Source: Pseudomonas asiatica
GTDB taxonomy: Bacteria > Pseudomonadota > Gammaproteobacteria > Pseudomonadales > Pseudomonadaceae
DNA: 64,000 bases
Reading direction: 5' to 3'
NCBI RefSeq assembly: GCF_040214835.1
Contig: NZ_CP157874.1
Span: 5,482,501 to 5,546,500 of the forward strand
The notes under the pieces: generated by a model
What the model was told of the DNA's origin: nothing
Databases searched by the model: none
What the model saw: the letters and a program-made list of their open reading frames with translations, nothing else
Shown: positions 42,534-51,914 of the stretch, piece by piece
Position numbering within the stretch: the first letter of the stretch is position 1
Layout: each line of letters begins with the position of its first letter
Translations under genes and position numbers: made by a program

Positions 42534-42953
42534 TCAACCCCGCCCCGCATTCCGCTCGGAAACCTGGCTGTTCAGCGTCCAGAAGTCATACAGCACCCCC
42601 ACCAGGAACAGCCCGCCGGTAAAGAAGTAGATGATCGCGGTGATCCACTTGCCCTGATACAGCCGGTGCAACCCAAACACCCCGAGGAAGGTCAGCAGGA
42701 TCCAGGCGATGTTGTAGTCAATGCGCCCGGACTGGAACCTGAAGTCGGCTTCACGGTCCATGGACGGGATCAGGAACAGGTCGATCAACCAGCCGATGCC
42801 CAGCAGGCCCAGGGTGAAGAACCAGATGGTGCCGGTTACTGGCTTGCCGTAATAGAAACGATGCGACCCGGTAAAGCCGAAAATCCATAGCAGGTAGCCA
42901 ATGGTCTTGCTGTGGGTGTCGTGAAACGGCGCCCCCTGTTGATAACTGTTCAT
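42534..42953 (-). CDS. TM2-domain membrane protein
   Basis: A 139-aa inner-membrane protein with two TM2-like units. Both have the glycine-rich helix followed by a basic, aromatic turn: FGFTGSHRFYYGKPVTG then LGLLGIGWLIDLFLIP, and FLGVFGLHRLYQGKWITA then GGLFLVGVLYDF. The repetition suggests an internal duplication. The biochemical role of bacterial TM2 proteins is unknown. It is monocistronic and convergent with the argS-SPOR unit across a REP. Confidence 0.85.
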   Translation of the reverse strand: MNSYQQGAPFHDTHSKTIGYLLWIFGFTGSHRFYYGKPVTGTIWFFTLGLLGIGWLIDLFLIPSMDREADFRFQSGRIDYNIAWILLTFLGVFGLHRLYQGKWITAIIYFFTGGLFLVGVLYDFWTLNSQVSERNAGRG

Positions 42954-43047
42954 TCATAGCCCCCGTGGGTTATCCGAAAATTTTCTAAGAAAAAATGTGA
43001 CTTTCTTGTCGCAGGCCGACGTACGGCACCTGGACAATCGACCAACG

Positions 43048-43062
43048 GATCAAAGATTGATC
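43048..43062. promoter_or_regulatory. Inverted repeat upstream of the NlpC/P60 gene
   Basis: GATCAA-AGA-TTGATC is a perfect inverted repeat 58 bp before the start, with a -10-like TATAAA at 43073-43078. A regulator site is possible; nothing identifies the protein. Confidence 0.35.
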
Positions 43063-43119
43063 AAAAAGCTGTTATAAAGTTGCGCGCCCAACACATAACT
43101 ATTCATAAGAGCTTCATCT

Positions 43120-43755
43120 ATGCCGCCTTTACTCAAGACATGGCTGACCCTCTGCCTATTATTGCCCCTGGCCGCCCACGCCACCAATCGTGAGCAACGT
43201 CTTCCCAATGGTTTTACCGGCTACACCACCAATGCCTCGGTAAGACACGCACCGGTCAAGCAGACCGCGCTGCGCACCCGCCCAAGCAATGCCGCCAGCA
43301 GCCGCAGCGTGCCCGGTGTACCGGTCGCCGCCATGTCGCCGAAGCAGAGCAGCGATGTGCTCAGCCGTGCGGTGAATGTGCTCGGCACCCCTTATGTCTG
43401 GGGCGGCAGCAGCCCGAAGAAAGGCTTCGACTGCAGCGGGCTGGTCAAATACGCTTTCAACGACGTCGCCGACGTCGACCTGCCGCGCACCTCCAATGCC
43501 ATGGCCCAGGGCCACGGCGTCAAGGTAGCCAAGGGTGACCTGAAGCCAGGTGACCTGATTTTCTTCAACATCAAGAGCCGCCGGGTGAACCACGTTGCCA
43601 TCTACCTGGGCAACGACCGCTTCATCCATGCTCCACGCCGTGGCAAGCGGGTAAGCATCGACACCCTGAGCAAGCCTTACTGGCAGAAGCATTACGTGGT
43701 GGCCAAGCGAGTGCTGCCGAAAGAACAGCAGCAGCTGAACCTGGCCAAGCGCTGA
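43120..43755 (+). CDS. NlpC/P60 peptidoglycan endopeptidase
   Basis: A 211-aa periplasmic cysteine peptidase that should cleave peptide stems of peptidoglycan. A signal peptide (about 1-21) is followed by a linker and the NlpC/P60 domain (about 75-200). The catalytic triad is visible: Cys105 in FDCSGLVKYAF, His158 in RVNHVAIYLGND, and His170 in RFIHAPRRG. The ATG at 43120 starts the signal peptide. It is alone on the plus strand between two minus-strand genes, so it is probably monocistronic. Confidence 0.92.
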   Translation: MPPLLKTWLTLCLLLPLAAHATNREQRLPNGFTGYTTNASVRHAPVKQTALRTRPSNAASSRSVPGVPVAAMSPKQSSDVLSRAVNVLGTPYVWGGSSPKKGFDCSGLVKYAFNDVADVDLPRTSNAMAQGHGVKVAKGDLKPGDLIFFNIKSRRVNHVAIYLGNDRFIHAPRRGKRVSIDTLSKPYWQKHYVVAKRVLPKEQQQLNLAKR

Positions 43756-43780
43756 TCTGATCGGCGCTCTCCTGTCCGGG

Positions 43781-43872
43781 CCTCTTCGCGGGTAAACCCG
43801 CTCCCACAGGTACACCACAGCATTCGAAGGCTGTGTTATCCATGTGGGAGCGGGTTTACCCGCGAAAGGGCC
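43781..43872. repeat. REP pair, family A
   Basis: CGCGGGTAAACCCGCTCCCA and TGGGAGCGGGTTTACCCGCG face each other about 35 bp apart, between the NlpC/P60 gene and pilT. Confidence 0.9.
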
Positions 43873-43882
43873 AGCACAGGCA

Positions 43883-44881
43883 CTATAGATCGCTGATCAG
43901 CCCCCTCTCCTTCAACCCCCGCATCGCCCCTTCCATCGTCCGCATCCCGTCCGCACCACCCGCCTGCATCACCGAACACAACTGCGCCATCCGCCCTTCC
44001 CGAACCAGGTTACGCACCGCTGGCGTCACCACCAGCACTTCCCGCGCAGCAACCCGCCCACCGCCCGCACGCCTGACCAGCACCTGCGCCACCACCAGGC
44101 GCAACGACTCGGCCAGCATCGCCCGCACCAGCGGCTTCTCTTCGGCAGCGAACACCTCCACCAACCGGTCAATACTGCTCACCGCCGAACGCGTATGCAC
44201 GGTCGCCAGCACCAGGTGTCCGGTCTCGGCCGCGCGCAAGGCCAGGCGAATGGTTTCCAGGTCGCGCAGCTCACCGATCATGATCACATCCGGGTCCTGA
44301 CGCAGGGCACTGCGCAGCCCCTGGGCGAACCCACCACAATGGCGGCCGACCTCACGCTGGTTGACCAGGCTGCGCTGGCTACTGTGGATAACTTCGACAG
44401 GGTCTTCGAGGGTGATGATATGCAGAGCCCGACCGCGGTTCAGCTGGTCAAGCAGTGTCGCCAAGGTGCTGGTCTTGCCGCTGCCGGTCGGCCCACCCAC
44501 GAGGATCAAGCCATCGCTGCATTGCGCAACAGCTTGAAACACATCCCCCAGGTCGAGTTCATCGAGCGTGGCGATATGCCCCGGGATCAGGCGGAAGGTG
44601 GCCGCAGGGCCATGCAACTGGCGAAACAGGTTCAGCCGAAAGCGCCCCAGCACCGGCAATTCCAGCGCCAGGTCCAGCTCATCACCCTGGGCCCACTGTC
44701 GGCGCTGGTCTTCATCCAGCATGGGTGCCATGCCCTCGGTCAAGGCGGCAGGGCCCAAGGTCGGCAGGGCCATGCGCTGCAGCTCGCCATCCAGGCGCAG
44801 CATCGGTATCTGGCCCGCCGCCAGGTGCAGGTCGGAAGCCCCCGCATCCACGGCCCGGGCCAACAGGTCGGTCACATCCAT
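43883..44881 (-). CDS. pilT: PilT-type pilus retraction ATPase
   Basis: Hexameric ATPase that depolymerises type IV pili for twitching and DNA uptake. The 332-aa protein has Walker A GPTGSGKT at residues 130-137, the Asp box TLEDPVEVIH, Walker B PDVIMIGELRD, the His box ATVHTRSAVSSIDR and the PilT hallmark AVRNLVREGR (AIRNLIRE). ATG 44881 follows GGGGAG. It is divergent from yggS, as in other pseudomonads. No pilU follows. Confidence 0.93.
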   Translation of the reverse strand: MDVTDLLARAVDAGASDLHLAAGQIPMLRLDGELQRMALPTLGPAALTEGMAPMLDEDQRRQWAQGDELDLALELPVLGRFRLNLFRQLHGPAATFRLIPGHIATLDELDLGDVFQAVAQCSDGLILVGGPTGSGKTSTLATLLDQLNRGRALHIITLEDPVEVIHSSQRSLVNQREVGRHCGGFAQGLRSALRQDPDVIMIGELRDLETIRLALRAAETGHLVLATVHTRSAVSSIDRLVEVFAAEEKPLVRAMLAESLRLVVAQVLVRRAGGGRVAAREVLVVTPAVRNLVREGRMAQLCSVMQAGGADGMRTMEGAMRGLKERGLISDL

Positions 44882-44946
44882 GAGACTCCCCAAAGGCCTT
44901 CAAGTAGGTAGAATGCCGCAAACCCCACAGCCGCCGGCATCAGTCC

Positions 44947-45633
44947 ATGTCCACCCTAGCAGACAACCTTTCCGCTATTTCCGCCCGAATCGCCGGCGCT
45001 GCCCAGGCTGCCGGGCGTGATCCGGCCAGCGTCCAGTTGCTGGCCGTGAGCAAGACCAAGCCAGCCAGCGCCATCCGCGAGATCCACGCCGCCGGCGTGT
45101 GCGATTTCGGGGAAAACTACCTACAGGAAGCGCTGACAAAGCAGCAGGCACTCGGCGACCTGCCCTTGATCTGGCACTTCATCGGCCCCATTCAGTCGAA
45201 CAAGACCAAAGCCATCGCCGAGCATTTCGACTGGGTACATTCCGTGGACCGCCTGAAAATCGCCCAACGCCTCTCGGAGCAGCGCCCGGCCGGGCTGGCG
45301 CCACTGAACATCTGCCTGCAGGTGAACGTCAGCGGCGAAGACAGCAAGTCCGGCTGCGCCCCCGCCGACCTGCCGGCCCTGGCCAAGGCGGTAGCCGCGC
45401 TGCCCAACCTGCGCCTGCGCGGGCTGATGGCCATCCCAGAACCCACTGATGACCGCGCCGCCCAGGAAGCCGCCTTCGCCACCCTGCGCCAGTTGCAGGA
45501 AGGCCTTGGCCTTGGCCTGGACACCCTTTCCATGGGCATGAGCCACGACCTGGAAGCGGCCATTGCACAGGGTGCGACCTGGGTGCGTATCGGTACCGCC
45601 CTGTTCGGTGCCCGCGACTACGGGCAGCCCTGA
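44947..45633 (+). CDS. yggS: YggS/PROSC family pyridoxal-phosphate homeostasis protein
   Basis: A 228-aa PLP-binding protein related to alanine racemase domain 1, which buffers free PLP rather than catalysing a known reaction. The PLP lysine is Lys36 in LLAVSKTKP, with FGENYLQEA, WHFIGPIQSNK and SMGMSHDLEAAIAQGATWVRIGTALFG as family signatures. It starts the plus-strand series yggS-proC-yggT-metX and lies 38 bp before proC. Confidence 0.96.
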   Translation: MSTLADNLSAISARIAGAAQAAGRDPASVQLLAVSKTKPASAIREIHAAGVCDFGENYLQEALTKQQALGDLPLIWHFIGPIQSNKTKAIAEHFDWVHSVDRLKIAQRLSEQRPAGLAPLNICLQVNVSGEDSKSGCAPADLPALAKAVAALPNLRLRGLMAIPEPTDDRAAQEAAFATLRQLQEGLGLGLDTLSMGMSHDLEAAIAQGATWVRIGTALFGARDYGQP

Positions 45634-45671
45634 TTCCATGCTTTACTCACTCTTTCCCACAAGGACCTGAC

Positions 45672-46490
45672 ATGAGCAAGACTCGTATTGCCTTCATCGG
45701 CGCCGGCAACATGGCCGCCAGCCTGATCGGTGGTCTGCGTGCCCAGGGCCTGGACGCCTCGCAGATCCGCGCCAGCGACCCGGGCGCCGAGACCCGCAGC
45801 CGCATCCAGGCCGAGCACGGCATCGAAACCTTCGAGAACAACGCCCAGGCCATCGATGGTGCCGACGTCATCGTCCTGGCGGTCAAGCCCCAGGTCATGA
45901 AAGCCGTGTGCCAAGCCCTGCAACCGAACCTGCAGGATGGCCAGCTGATCGTTTCCATCGCTGCCGGCATCACCTGCGCCAGCCTGCAAAGCTGGGTCGG
46001 CGCTCGCCCTGTGGTGCGCTGCATGCCCAACACCCCGGCACTGCTGCGCCAAGGCGTCAGCGGCCTGTACGCCACCGCGGAAGTATCCAGCGAACAACGC
46101 CAGCAGGCCGAGCAACTGCTGTCGGCCGTGGGCACCGCCCTGTGGCTGGAGCAGGAACAGCAACTGGACGCCGTGACGGCTGTCTCCGGCAGCGGCCCGG
46201 CGTATTTCTTCCTGCTGATCGAAGCCATGACCGCGGCCGGCGAAAAACTTGGCCTGCCACGTGAAACCGCCTCACAGCTGACCCTGCAGACAGCGTTGGG
46301 CGCCGCACGCATGGCGGTTGCCAGCGATGTCGACGCTGCCGAGCTGCGCCGCCGTGTCACCTCGCCTGCCGGCACTACCGAAGCGGCGATCAAGTCGTTC
46401 CAGGCCAGCGGCTTCGAAGGCATCGTCGAACAGGCGCTGCAGGCTGCGGCTACACGTTCCGCCGAGCTGGCCGAACAACTGGGCAAATAA
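45672..46490 (+). CDS. proC: Pyrroline-5-carboxylate reductase
   Basis: Last step of proline synthesis, NAD(P)H-dependent. The 272-aa protein has the Rossmann motif FIGAGNMAASLIGG near the N-terminus and the C-terminal P5CR signature DAAELRRRVTSPAGTTEAAIKSF. The ATG at 45672 follows AAGGACCTGAC. It is 10 bp upstream of yggT. Confidence 0.97.
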   Translation: MSKTRIAFIGAGNMAASLIGGLRAQGLDASQIRASDPGAETRSRIQAEHGIETFENNAQAIDGADVIVLAVKPQVMKAVCQALQPNLQDGQLIVSIAAGITCASLQSWVGARPVVRCMPNTPALLRQGVSGLYATAEVSSEQRQQAEQLLSAVGTALWLEQEQQLDAVTAVSGSGPAYFFLLIEAMTAAGEKLGLPRETASQLTLQTALGAARMAVASDVDAAELRRRVTSPAGTTEAAIKSFQASGFEGIVEQALQAAATRSAELAEQLGK

Positions 46491-46500
46491 GGAGCCTTAG

Positions 46501-47091
46501 ATGAATGCACTGTCCGGCGCCGCGATCTTCGTGGTGCAAACCCTGGTCAGCCTGTATCTGGTGATCGTCCTGCTGCGCTTCGTCCTGCAGCTGGTCAAGG
46601 CCAACTTCTACAACCCGCTGTGCCAGTTCGCCGTGCGCGCCACACAACCGCTGCTCAAGCCGATCCGCCGGGTCATCCCAAGCGTTGGTGGGCTGGATAC
46701 CTCGTCGCTGCTGTTGTCGGTGGTCATCCAGGCGTTGCTGATGGCTTTCGTGCTGATGGTCACCTACGGCACCTTCGGTGACATCCTGCACCTGCTGATG
46801 TGGGCCATCATCGGTATCACCTCGCTGTTCCTGAAGATTTTCTGGGTCGCGATGATCGTCATGGTGATCGTATCCTGGGTTGCTCCCAACAGCCACAATC
46901 CGGCGGCCGAGCTGGCCTACCAGATCAGCGAACCGGTGCTGGCGCCGTTCCGCCGCATCGTGCCCAACCTGGGCGGCATGGACATCTCGCCGATCTTCGC
47001 CTTCCTCGCGATCCAGGTGATCCAGTCGTTTGTCATGCCGCCGCTGGCCGCCTATGCCGGCATGCCACAAGAGCTGTGGCGGATGATCTGA
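46501..47091 (+). CDS. yggT: YggT-family membrane protein
   Basis: A 196-aa inner-membrane protein with two YGGT units, each with paired membrane helices and a conserved RxxxP turn: FYNPLCQFAVRATQPLLKPIRRVIPS and NPAAELAYQISEPVLAPFRRIVPN. The family is linked to ion or osmotic tolerance and, in other bacteria, to division placement. It is cotranscribed with proC. Confidence 0.93.
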   Translation: MNALSGAAIFVVQTLVSLYLVIVLLRFVLQLVKANFYNPLCQFAVRATQPLLKPIRRVIPSVGGLDTSSLLLSVVIQALLMAFVLMVTYGTFGDILHLLMWAIIGITSLFLKIFWVAMIVMVIVSWVAPNSHNPAAELAYQISEPVLAPFRRIVPNLGGMDISPIFAFLAIQVIQSFVMPPLAAYAGMPQELWRMI

Positions 47092-47114
47092 GCCTCACCT
47101 GACCCTGGTTGCTT

Positions 47115-47142
47115 CCAGCGACAAGCCTCTGCTTGCCGCTGG
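47115..47142 (+). promoter_or_regulatory. Leader hairpin before metX
   Basis: CCAGCG-A-CAAGC-CTCT-GCTTG-C-CGCTGG folds into an 11-pair stem with one A/C mismatch. It lies in the 99-bp gap between yggT and metX. There is no T run directly after it, so it may be a processing, attenuation or stability element rather than a terminator. Confidence 0.45.
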
Positions 47143-47190
47143 GGGTAGCGCTCTTTAGACTTACGCCTCCGTCAAGCGTGAGCAGGGTCG

Positions 47191-48330
47191 ATGTCCACTG
47201 TCTTTCCCGAAGATTCCGTCGGTCTGGTAGTACCGCAAACCGCCCGGTTCGATGAACCGCTGGCACTGGCTTGTGGCCGCTCCCTGGCCAGTTACGAACT
47301 GGTCTACGAGACCTATGGCACCCTGAACGCCAGCGCGAGCAACGCCGTGCTGATCTGCCATGCGCTTTCCGGCCACCACCATGCCGCTGGCTACCATGCC
47401 ACCACCGACCGCAAGCCGGGCTGGTGGGACAGCTGCATCGGCCCTGGCAAGCCGATCGACACCAACCGCTTCTTCGTGGTCAGCCTGAACAACCTGGGCG
47501 GCTGCAACGGCAGCACCGGCCCCAGCAGCATCAACCCGGCCACCGGCAAGCCCTATGGCGCCGACTTCCCGGTGCTGACCGTGGAAGACTGGGTGCACAG
47601 CCAGGTGCGCCTCGCCGAGCGCCTGGGCATCCAGCAGTGGGCCGCCGTGGTCGGTGGCAGCCTGGGTGGCATGCAGGCGCTGCAGTGGACCATCAGCTAC
47701 CCCGAGCGCGTGCGCCATTGCGTCGACATCGCCTCGGCGCCCAAGCTGTCGGCACAGAACATCGCCTTCAACGAAGTGGCACGCCAGGCCATCCTCACCG
47801 ACCCCGAATTCCACGGTGGTTCGTTCCAGGACCAGGGCGTGATCCCCAAGCGCGGCCTGATGCTGGCGCGCATGGTCGGCCACATCACCTACCTGTCGGA
47901 TGACTCGATGGGTGAAAAATTCGGCCGCGAGCTGAAGAGCGACAAGCTCAACTACGACTTCCACAGCGTCGAATTCCAGGTCGAGAGCTACCTGCGCTAC
48001 CAGGGCGAGGAGTTTTCCGGGCGCTTCGACGCCAACACCTACCTGCTGATGACCAAGGCGCTGGACTACTTCGACCCCGCCGCCGCCCAGGGTGGCGACC
48101 TGGCGGCCACCCTGAGCCACGTCAAGGCGGATTACTGCATCATGTCGTTCACCACCGACTGGCGCTTCTCCCCGGCCCGTTCGCGCGAGATCGTCGACGC
48201 CCTGATGGCCGCGCGCAAGAACGTCTGCTACCTGGAGATCGACTCGCCTTACGGGCACGACGCCTTCCTGATCCCCACGCCTCGCTACATGCAGGGTTTC
48301 TCGAACTACATGAACCGCATTGCCATCTGA
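47191..48330 (+). CDS. metX: Homoserine O-acyltransferase MetX
   Basis: Activates homoserine for methionine synthesis. The 379-aa alpha/beta-hydrolase has nucleophile Ser157 in [12 protein letters not shown], with Asp in [10 protein letters not shown] and His in GHDAFLIP completing the triad. In pseudomonads MetX is generally the succinyl-CoA type (MetXS) despite the older acetyltransferase name; I infer that from the family. It is paired with metW, eight bases away. Confidence 0.95.
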   Translation: MSTVFPEDSVGLVVPQTARFDEPLALACGRSLASYELVYETYGTLNASASNAVLICHALSGHHHAAGYHATTDRKPGWWDSCIGPGKPIDTNRFFVVSLNNLGGCNGSTGPSSINPATGKPYGADFPVLTVEDWVHSQVRLAERLGIQQWAAVVGGSLGGMQALQWTISYPERVRHCVDIASAPKLSAQNIAFNEVARQAILTDPEFHGGSFQDQGVIPKRGLMLARMVGHITYLSDDSMGEKFGRELKSDKLNYDFHSVEFQVESYLRYQGEEFSGRFDANTYLLMTKALDYFDPAAAQGGDLAATLSHVKADYCIMSFTTDWRFSPARSREIVDALMAARKNVCYLEIDSPYGHDAFLIPTPRYMQGFSNYMNRIAI

Positions 48331-48337
48331 GGACAGC

Positions 48338-48958
48338 ATGAGAGCCGATCTGGAAATCATCCACGACTGGATCCCCGCCGGTAGCCGGGTACTCGACCTG
48401 GGCTGCGGCAGCGGCGAACTGCTGGCCTCGCTGCGCGACCGCAAGCAGGTCACCGGCTATGGCCTGGAGATCGACGCCGACAACATCGCCGCCTGCGTGG
48501 CCAAGGGCGTCAACGTCATCGAGCAAGACCTGGACAAGGGCCTGGGCAACTTCGCCAGCAACAGTTTCGACGTGGTGATCATGACCCAGGCCCTGCAGGC
48601 CGTGGAGTACCCCGACCGCATCCTGGACGAGATGCTGCGCGTGGGCCGCCAGTGCATCATCACCTTCCCCAACTTCGGCCACTGGCGTTGCCGCTGGTAC
48701 CTGGCGACCAAAGGCCGCATGCCGGTTTCGGACTTCATGCCGTACACCTGGTACAACACGCCAAACATCCACTTCTGCACCTTCGCCGACTTCGAAGAGC
48801 TGTGCCACGAGCGCCGCGCCAAGGTGCTAGACCGCCTGGCGGTCGACCACTTGCACCGCAACGGGTGGGGTGGCCGGCTTTGGCCTAATCTTCTAGGTGA
48901 GATCGGCATCTACCGCGTCAGCAGCCCGGGCCTGCAAGAACATCAGCTCGCGGTCTGA
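48338..48958 (+). CDS. metW: Methionine biosynthesis protein MetW
   Basis: A 206-aa SAM-dependent methyltransferase-like protein (VLDLGCGSGELLASL) that partners MetX in pseudomonads and is needed for full homoserine acyltransferase activity. ATG 48338 follows GAGGACAGC; the longer frame overlaps metX without need. The typical family segment NFGHWRCRWYLATKGRMPVSD is present. Confidence 0.95.
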   Translation: MRADLEIIHDWIPAGSRVLDLGCGSGELLASLRDRKQVTGYGLEIDADNIAACVAKGVNVIEQDLDKGLGNFASNSFDVVIMTQALQAVEYPDRILDEMLRVGRQCIITFPNFGHWRCRWYLATKGRMPVSDFMPYTWYNTPNIHFCTFADFEELCHERRAKVLDRLAVDHLHRNGWGGRLWPNLLGEIGIYRVSSPGLQEHQLAV

Positions 48959-48980
48959 CGCCCACCGGAGGAATCACCCC

Positions 48981-49415
48981 ATGCGTCGCCTAGCCCTGTT
49001 CCTGATCAGCCTGTGCCTGGCCCTGCCGGTACTGGCTGCCGATGCTGCCCGTCCCGAGCGCAAGGAAGTGTTTGGCGACGTGACGGTGCACTACAGCGCG
49101 TTCACCTCGAGCATGCTGACACCGGAGGTGGCCGCAGCCACCGGCTTGGTACGCAGCAAGAACCAGGGCGTACTCAACATCGCCGTGCTCAAGGCCAACA
49201 AGCCCGCCACGGCGGTGGTCAGCGGCACGGTCAAGGATCTGACCGGGCGCAGCAGCCCGCTGTCATTCAAGCAGATCACCGAACAGGGCGCGGTGTACTA
49301 CATCGCCCAGTTCAAGATCGACCAGCCAGAAACCGTCACCTTCGACCTGAATATCGAAACCGGCGGCATCAGCAACTCCCTCAGCTTCAATCAGGACGTT
49401 TTCCCAGGCGAATGA
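48981..49415 (+). CDS. DUF4426 secreted protein
   Basis: A 144-aa predicted periplasmic protein: signal peptide (about 1-21, ending LAADA), then a beta-rich domain of unknown function (DUF4426). It is always near metW and rdgB in pseudomonads. The ATG at 48981 follows GGAGGAATC. Its TGA overlaps the rdgB start as ATGA. Function unknown. Confidence 0.88.
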   Translation: MRRLALFLISLCLALPVLAADAARPERKEVFGDVTVHYSAFTSSMLTPEVAAATGLVRSKNQGVLNIAVLKANKPATAVVSGTVKDLTGRSSPLSFKQITEQGAVYYIAQFKIDQPETVTFDLNIETGGISNSLSFNQDVFPGE

Positions 49416-50008
49416 TGAATTTCCAGCAACTCGTATTGGCCAGCCACAACGCCGGCAAACTCAAGGAACTCCAGGCCATGCTCGGCGCGTCCGTGCAACT
49501 GCGCTCGATCGGCGAGTTCAGCCAGGTCGAGCCGGAAGAAACCGGCCTGTCGTTCGTCGAGAATGCCATCCTCAAGGCGCGCAACGCCGCACGCATTTCC
49601 GGCCTGCCGGCCCTGGCCGACGATTCGGGCCTGGCGGTGGACTTCCTCGGCGGCGCGCCGGGCATCTACTCGGCGCGCTATGCCGACGGCAAGGGTGACG
49701 CGGCGAACAACGCCAAGCTGCTCGAAGCACTGAAAGACGTGCCTGAAGCCGAGCGCGGCGCACAGTTCGTCTGCGTCCTGGCACTGGTGCGCCATGCCGA
49801 CGACCCGCTGCCGATTCTGTGCGAAGGCCTGTGGCACGGGCGCATCATGTTCGAGGCCAGTGGCGAGCACGGCTTTGGCTACGACCCGCTGTTCTGGGTA
49901 CCGGAGCGCAGCTGCTCCAGCGCCGACCTGGCCCCTGTGGACAAGAACCAGCTCAGCCACCGCGCCCGCGCCATGGCCCTGCTGCGCCAACGTCTGGGCC
50001 TGGCATGA
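49412..50008 (+). CDS. rdgB: dITP/XTP pyrophosphatase
   Basis: Removes non-canonical purine nucleoside triphosphates. The 198-aa HAM1/RdgB-family protein shows [16 protein letters not shown], the [16 protein letters not shown] motif, [24 protein letters not shown] and [13 protein letters not shown] 49412 overlaps the previous stop; a second ATG follows at once, and either may serve. The stop overlaps hemW as ATGA. Confidence 0.96.
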   Translation: MMNFQQLVLASHNAGKLKELQAMLGASVQLRSIGEFSQVEPEETGLSFVENAILKARNAARISGLPALADDSGLAVDFLGGAPGIYSARYADGKGDAANNAKLLEALKDVPEAERGAQFVCVLALVRHADDPLPILCEGLWHGRIMFEASGEHGFGYDPLFWVPERSCSSADLAPVDKNQLSHRARAMALLRQRLGLA

Positions 50009-51180
50009 TCGAAACGCTGTCCACCCCCGGCGCGGCGGGCTTCACCAGCCTGCCGCCGCTGGCGCTGTACATCCACATCCCGTGGTGCGTACGCAAATGC
50101 CCTTACTGCGACTTCAACTCCCACGCTGCCGGGCCTGAACTGCCGGAAGATGCCTACGTCGCCGCCCTGCTGACCGACCTCGACCAGGAACTGGCCGCCG
50201 TGCAAGACCGGCCGATCAGCTCGATCTTCTTCGGCGGCGGCACCCCCAGCCTGTTCAGTGCCGACGCCCTTGGCCGACTGCTGCGTGGCGTAGAGCAACG
50301 CATCCCGTTTGCGCCGGACATCGAAATTACCCTGGAGGCCAACCCGGGCACTTTCGAGCAGGACAAGTTCAAGGCCTACCGGCAAACCGGTATCAATCGT
50401 CTGTCCATCGGTGTGCAGAGCTTCCAGCCAGCCAAACTGCAGGCGCTGGGGCGCATCCACAATGGCGATGAAGCGGTCCGCGCCGCCGGCATGGCACGCG
50501 CCGCCGGCTTCGACAACTTCAACATGGACCTGATGCACGGCCTGCCCGACCAGTCGCTCGACGACGCGCTGGGCGACCTGCGCCAGGCCATCGACCTGGG
50601 GCCGACGCATTTGTCGTGGTACCAGCTGACCGTGGAGCCGAACACGGTGTTCTGGAACCAGCCGCCCGAGCTGCCCGAGGACGACATCCTCTGGGATATC
50701 CAGGAGGCCGGCCAGGCACTGATGGGCGAACACGGGTTCCGCCAGTACGAGGTCTCGGCCTATGCCCAGGCGGGGCGTGCTGCCCGGCACAACCTCAACT
50801 ACTGGCGCTTTGGCGACTTCATCGGCATCGGCGCTGGTGCCCACGGCAAGCTGACCTTCGCCGACGGGCGCATCCTGCGCACCTGGAAAACCCGCCTGCC
50901 CAAGGACTACCTGAACCTGGCCAAGCCGTTCAAGGCCGGCGAAAAGCTGCTGCCAGTCGACGAGCTGCCGTTCGAGTTCCTGATGAACGCCCTGCGCCTG
51001 ATCGATGGGGTGGAAGCCGAACTGTTCACCCAGCGCACCGGTTTGCCGCTGGCACAACTGCGCGAGGCACGCCGCGCTGCCGAACAAAAGGGCCTTTTGC
51101 AGGTCGAACTGGATCGGCTGGTGGCCACGCCGAGGGGCCAGTTGTTCCTCAATGACCTGCTGCAGTATTTCTTGACCTAA
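50005..51180 (+). CDS. hemW: Heme chaperone HemW (radical SAM)
   Basis: A 391-aa radical-SAM-family protein that carries heme to respiratory enzymes; formerly misannotated as coproporphyrinogen oxidase. The cluster motif [10 protein letters not shown] is present with an extra downstream Cys replaced, and GGGTPSLFS and IGVQSFQP segments follow. ATG 50005 overlaps the rdgB stop as ATGA. Confidence 0.94.
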   Translation: MIETLSTPGAAGFTSLPPLALYIHIPWCVRKCPYCDFNSHAAGPELPEDAYVAALLTDLDQELAAVQDRPISSIFFGGGTPSLFSADALGRLLRGVEQRIPFAPDIEITLEANPGTFEQDKFKAYRQTGINRLSIGVQSFQPAKLQALGRIHNGDEAVRAAGMARAAGFDNFNMDLMHGLPDQSLDDALGDLRQAIDLGPTHLSWYQLTVEPNTVFWNQPPELPEDDILWDIQEAGQALMGEHGFRQYEVSAYAQAGRAARHNLNYWRFGDFIGIGAGAHGKLTFADGRILRTWKTRLPKDYLNLAKPFKAGEKLLPVDELPFEFLMNALRLIDGVEAELFTQRTGLPLAQLREARRAAEQKGLLQVELDRLVATPRGQLFLNDLLQYFLT

Positions 51181-51189
51181 GGATGACCC

Positions 51190-51516
51190 ATGGATCTGGT
51201 ACTTGATCTGCTCGCGACGGTTTCTCGCTGGAGCCGCAGCAACCTGTCGGAGATTTCACTGGCCTTGGTAGGCTGCCTGCTGGTGCTGTTCGGCACCGAT
51301 ATCAAGGGCTGGGTGGAACAGCGCCTGGGCGGCCTGGCGGGCGCCCTGCGCGTACCGTTCATGGCTTTGCTGGTGATGATCGGCAGCGGTGCGGCGCTGA
51401 TCTATGCCACGCCTTGGGTGGTGAAAGGGCTGAGCCAGTTCAACAACTACGCGCTGGCGCCAGTGTTGCTGGTAGTACTGGTGCTGATCGGGGTGGTGGC
51501 GGATCGACGGGGCTGA
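51190..51516 (+). CDS. DUF3392 membrane protein
   Basis: A 108-aa protein with three hydrophobic stretches (about 22-40, 56-74, 84-104), matching DUF3392, a pseudomonad family of unknown role found after hemW. The ATG at 51190 follows TAAGGATGACCC. It ends the long plus-strand series starting at yggS. Confidence 0.87.
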   Translation: MDLVLDLLATVSRWSRSNLSEISLALVGCLLVLFGTDIKGWVEQRLGGLAGALRVPFMALLVMIGSGAALIYATPWVVKGLSQFNNYALAPVLLVVLVLIGVVADRRG

Positions 51517-51538
51517 GCCACGGCCTTGCACTGAACCT

Positions 51539-51653
51539 TGCAGGAGCGGCCTTGTGTCGCGATGGGCCGCAAAGCGGCCCCAACAATTGCTGCCTCACCG
51601 CTGACATCCTGGGGCCGCTACGCGGCCCATCGCGACACAAGGCCGCTCCTACA
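51539..51653. repeat. REP pair, family B
   Basis: GCAGGAGCGGCCTTGTGTCG and its near complement around 51627-51651 face each other about 60 bp apart, with GGGCCGC hairpins inside each unit. After DUF3392. Confidence 0.88.
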
Positions 51654-51690
51654 ATGACCGCGTAATCTGGCGAGTACAGAGATGGGTTGT

Positions 51691-51719
51691 AAAAGCTGCC
51701 CCGGCGAACCAGGGCAGCC
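51691..51719 (-). terminator. Terminator-like hairpin on the minus strand
   Basis: GCTGCCC and GGGCAGC pair around an 10-base loop, followed on the minus strand by TTTTAC. It would end a leftward transcript covering the 36-aa ORF. Confidence 0.55.
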
Positions 51720-51737
51720 CTACCACCTGACTAGCCC

Positions 51738-51848
51738 TTACTGGACATCATCGAAGTGATCGCGCATGAAGTCCCGAACGGTCTTGAGCACAGTCAAGAT
51801 CCGGATGAACGTCCAAACGCGGCTCAGCGCATCAAGCAAACGCTTCAT
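51738..51848 (-). CDS. Possible 36-aa amphipathic peptide
   Basis: A small minus-strand ORF with features of a real gene: ATG preceded by CGGAGGCC, a length of 36 codons, and a terminator hairpin starting about 20 bp after the stop. The peptide begins MKRLLDALSRVWTFIRILTV and ends in an acidic tail (HFDDVQ); the first 25 residues could form a basic amphipathic helix. No family is recognised. It could be a membrane-active peptide, a toxin, or a leader. Its start overlaps the stop of a 68-codon ORF (51845-52051) that itself covers the RNA-like copy, so at most one of those readings is right. Confidence 0.35.
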   Translation of the reverse strand: MKRLLDALSRVWTFIRILTVLKTVRDFMRDHFDDVQ

Positions 51849-51914
51849 ATGCCTTGGCCTCCGTGTTGGCGGGCCAATCTTCCAGCATCTAACCGGTACT
51901 TCGATGCCTTCGAA

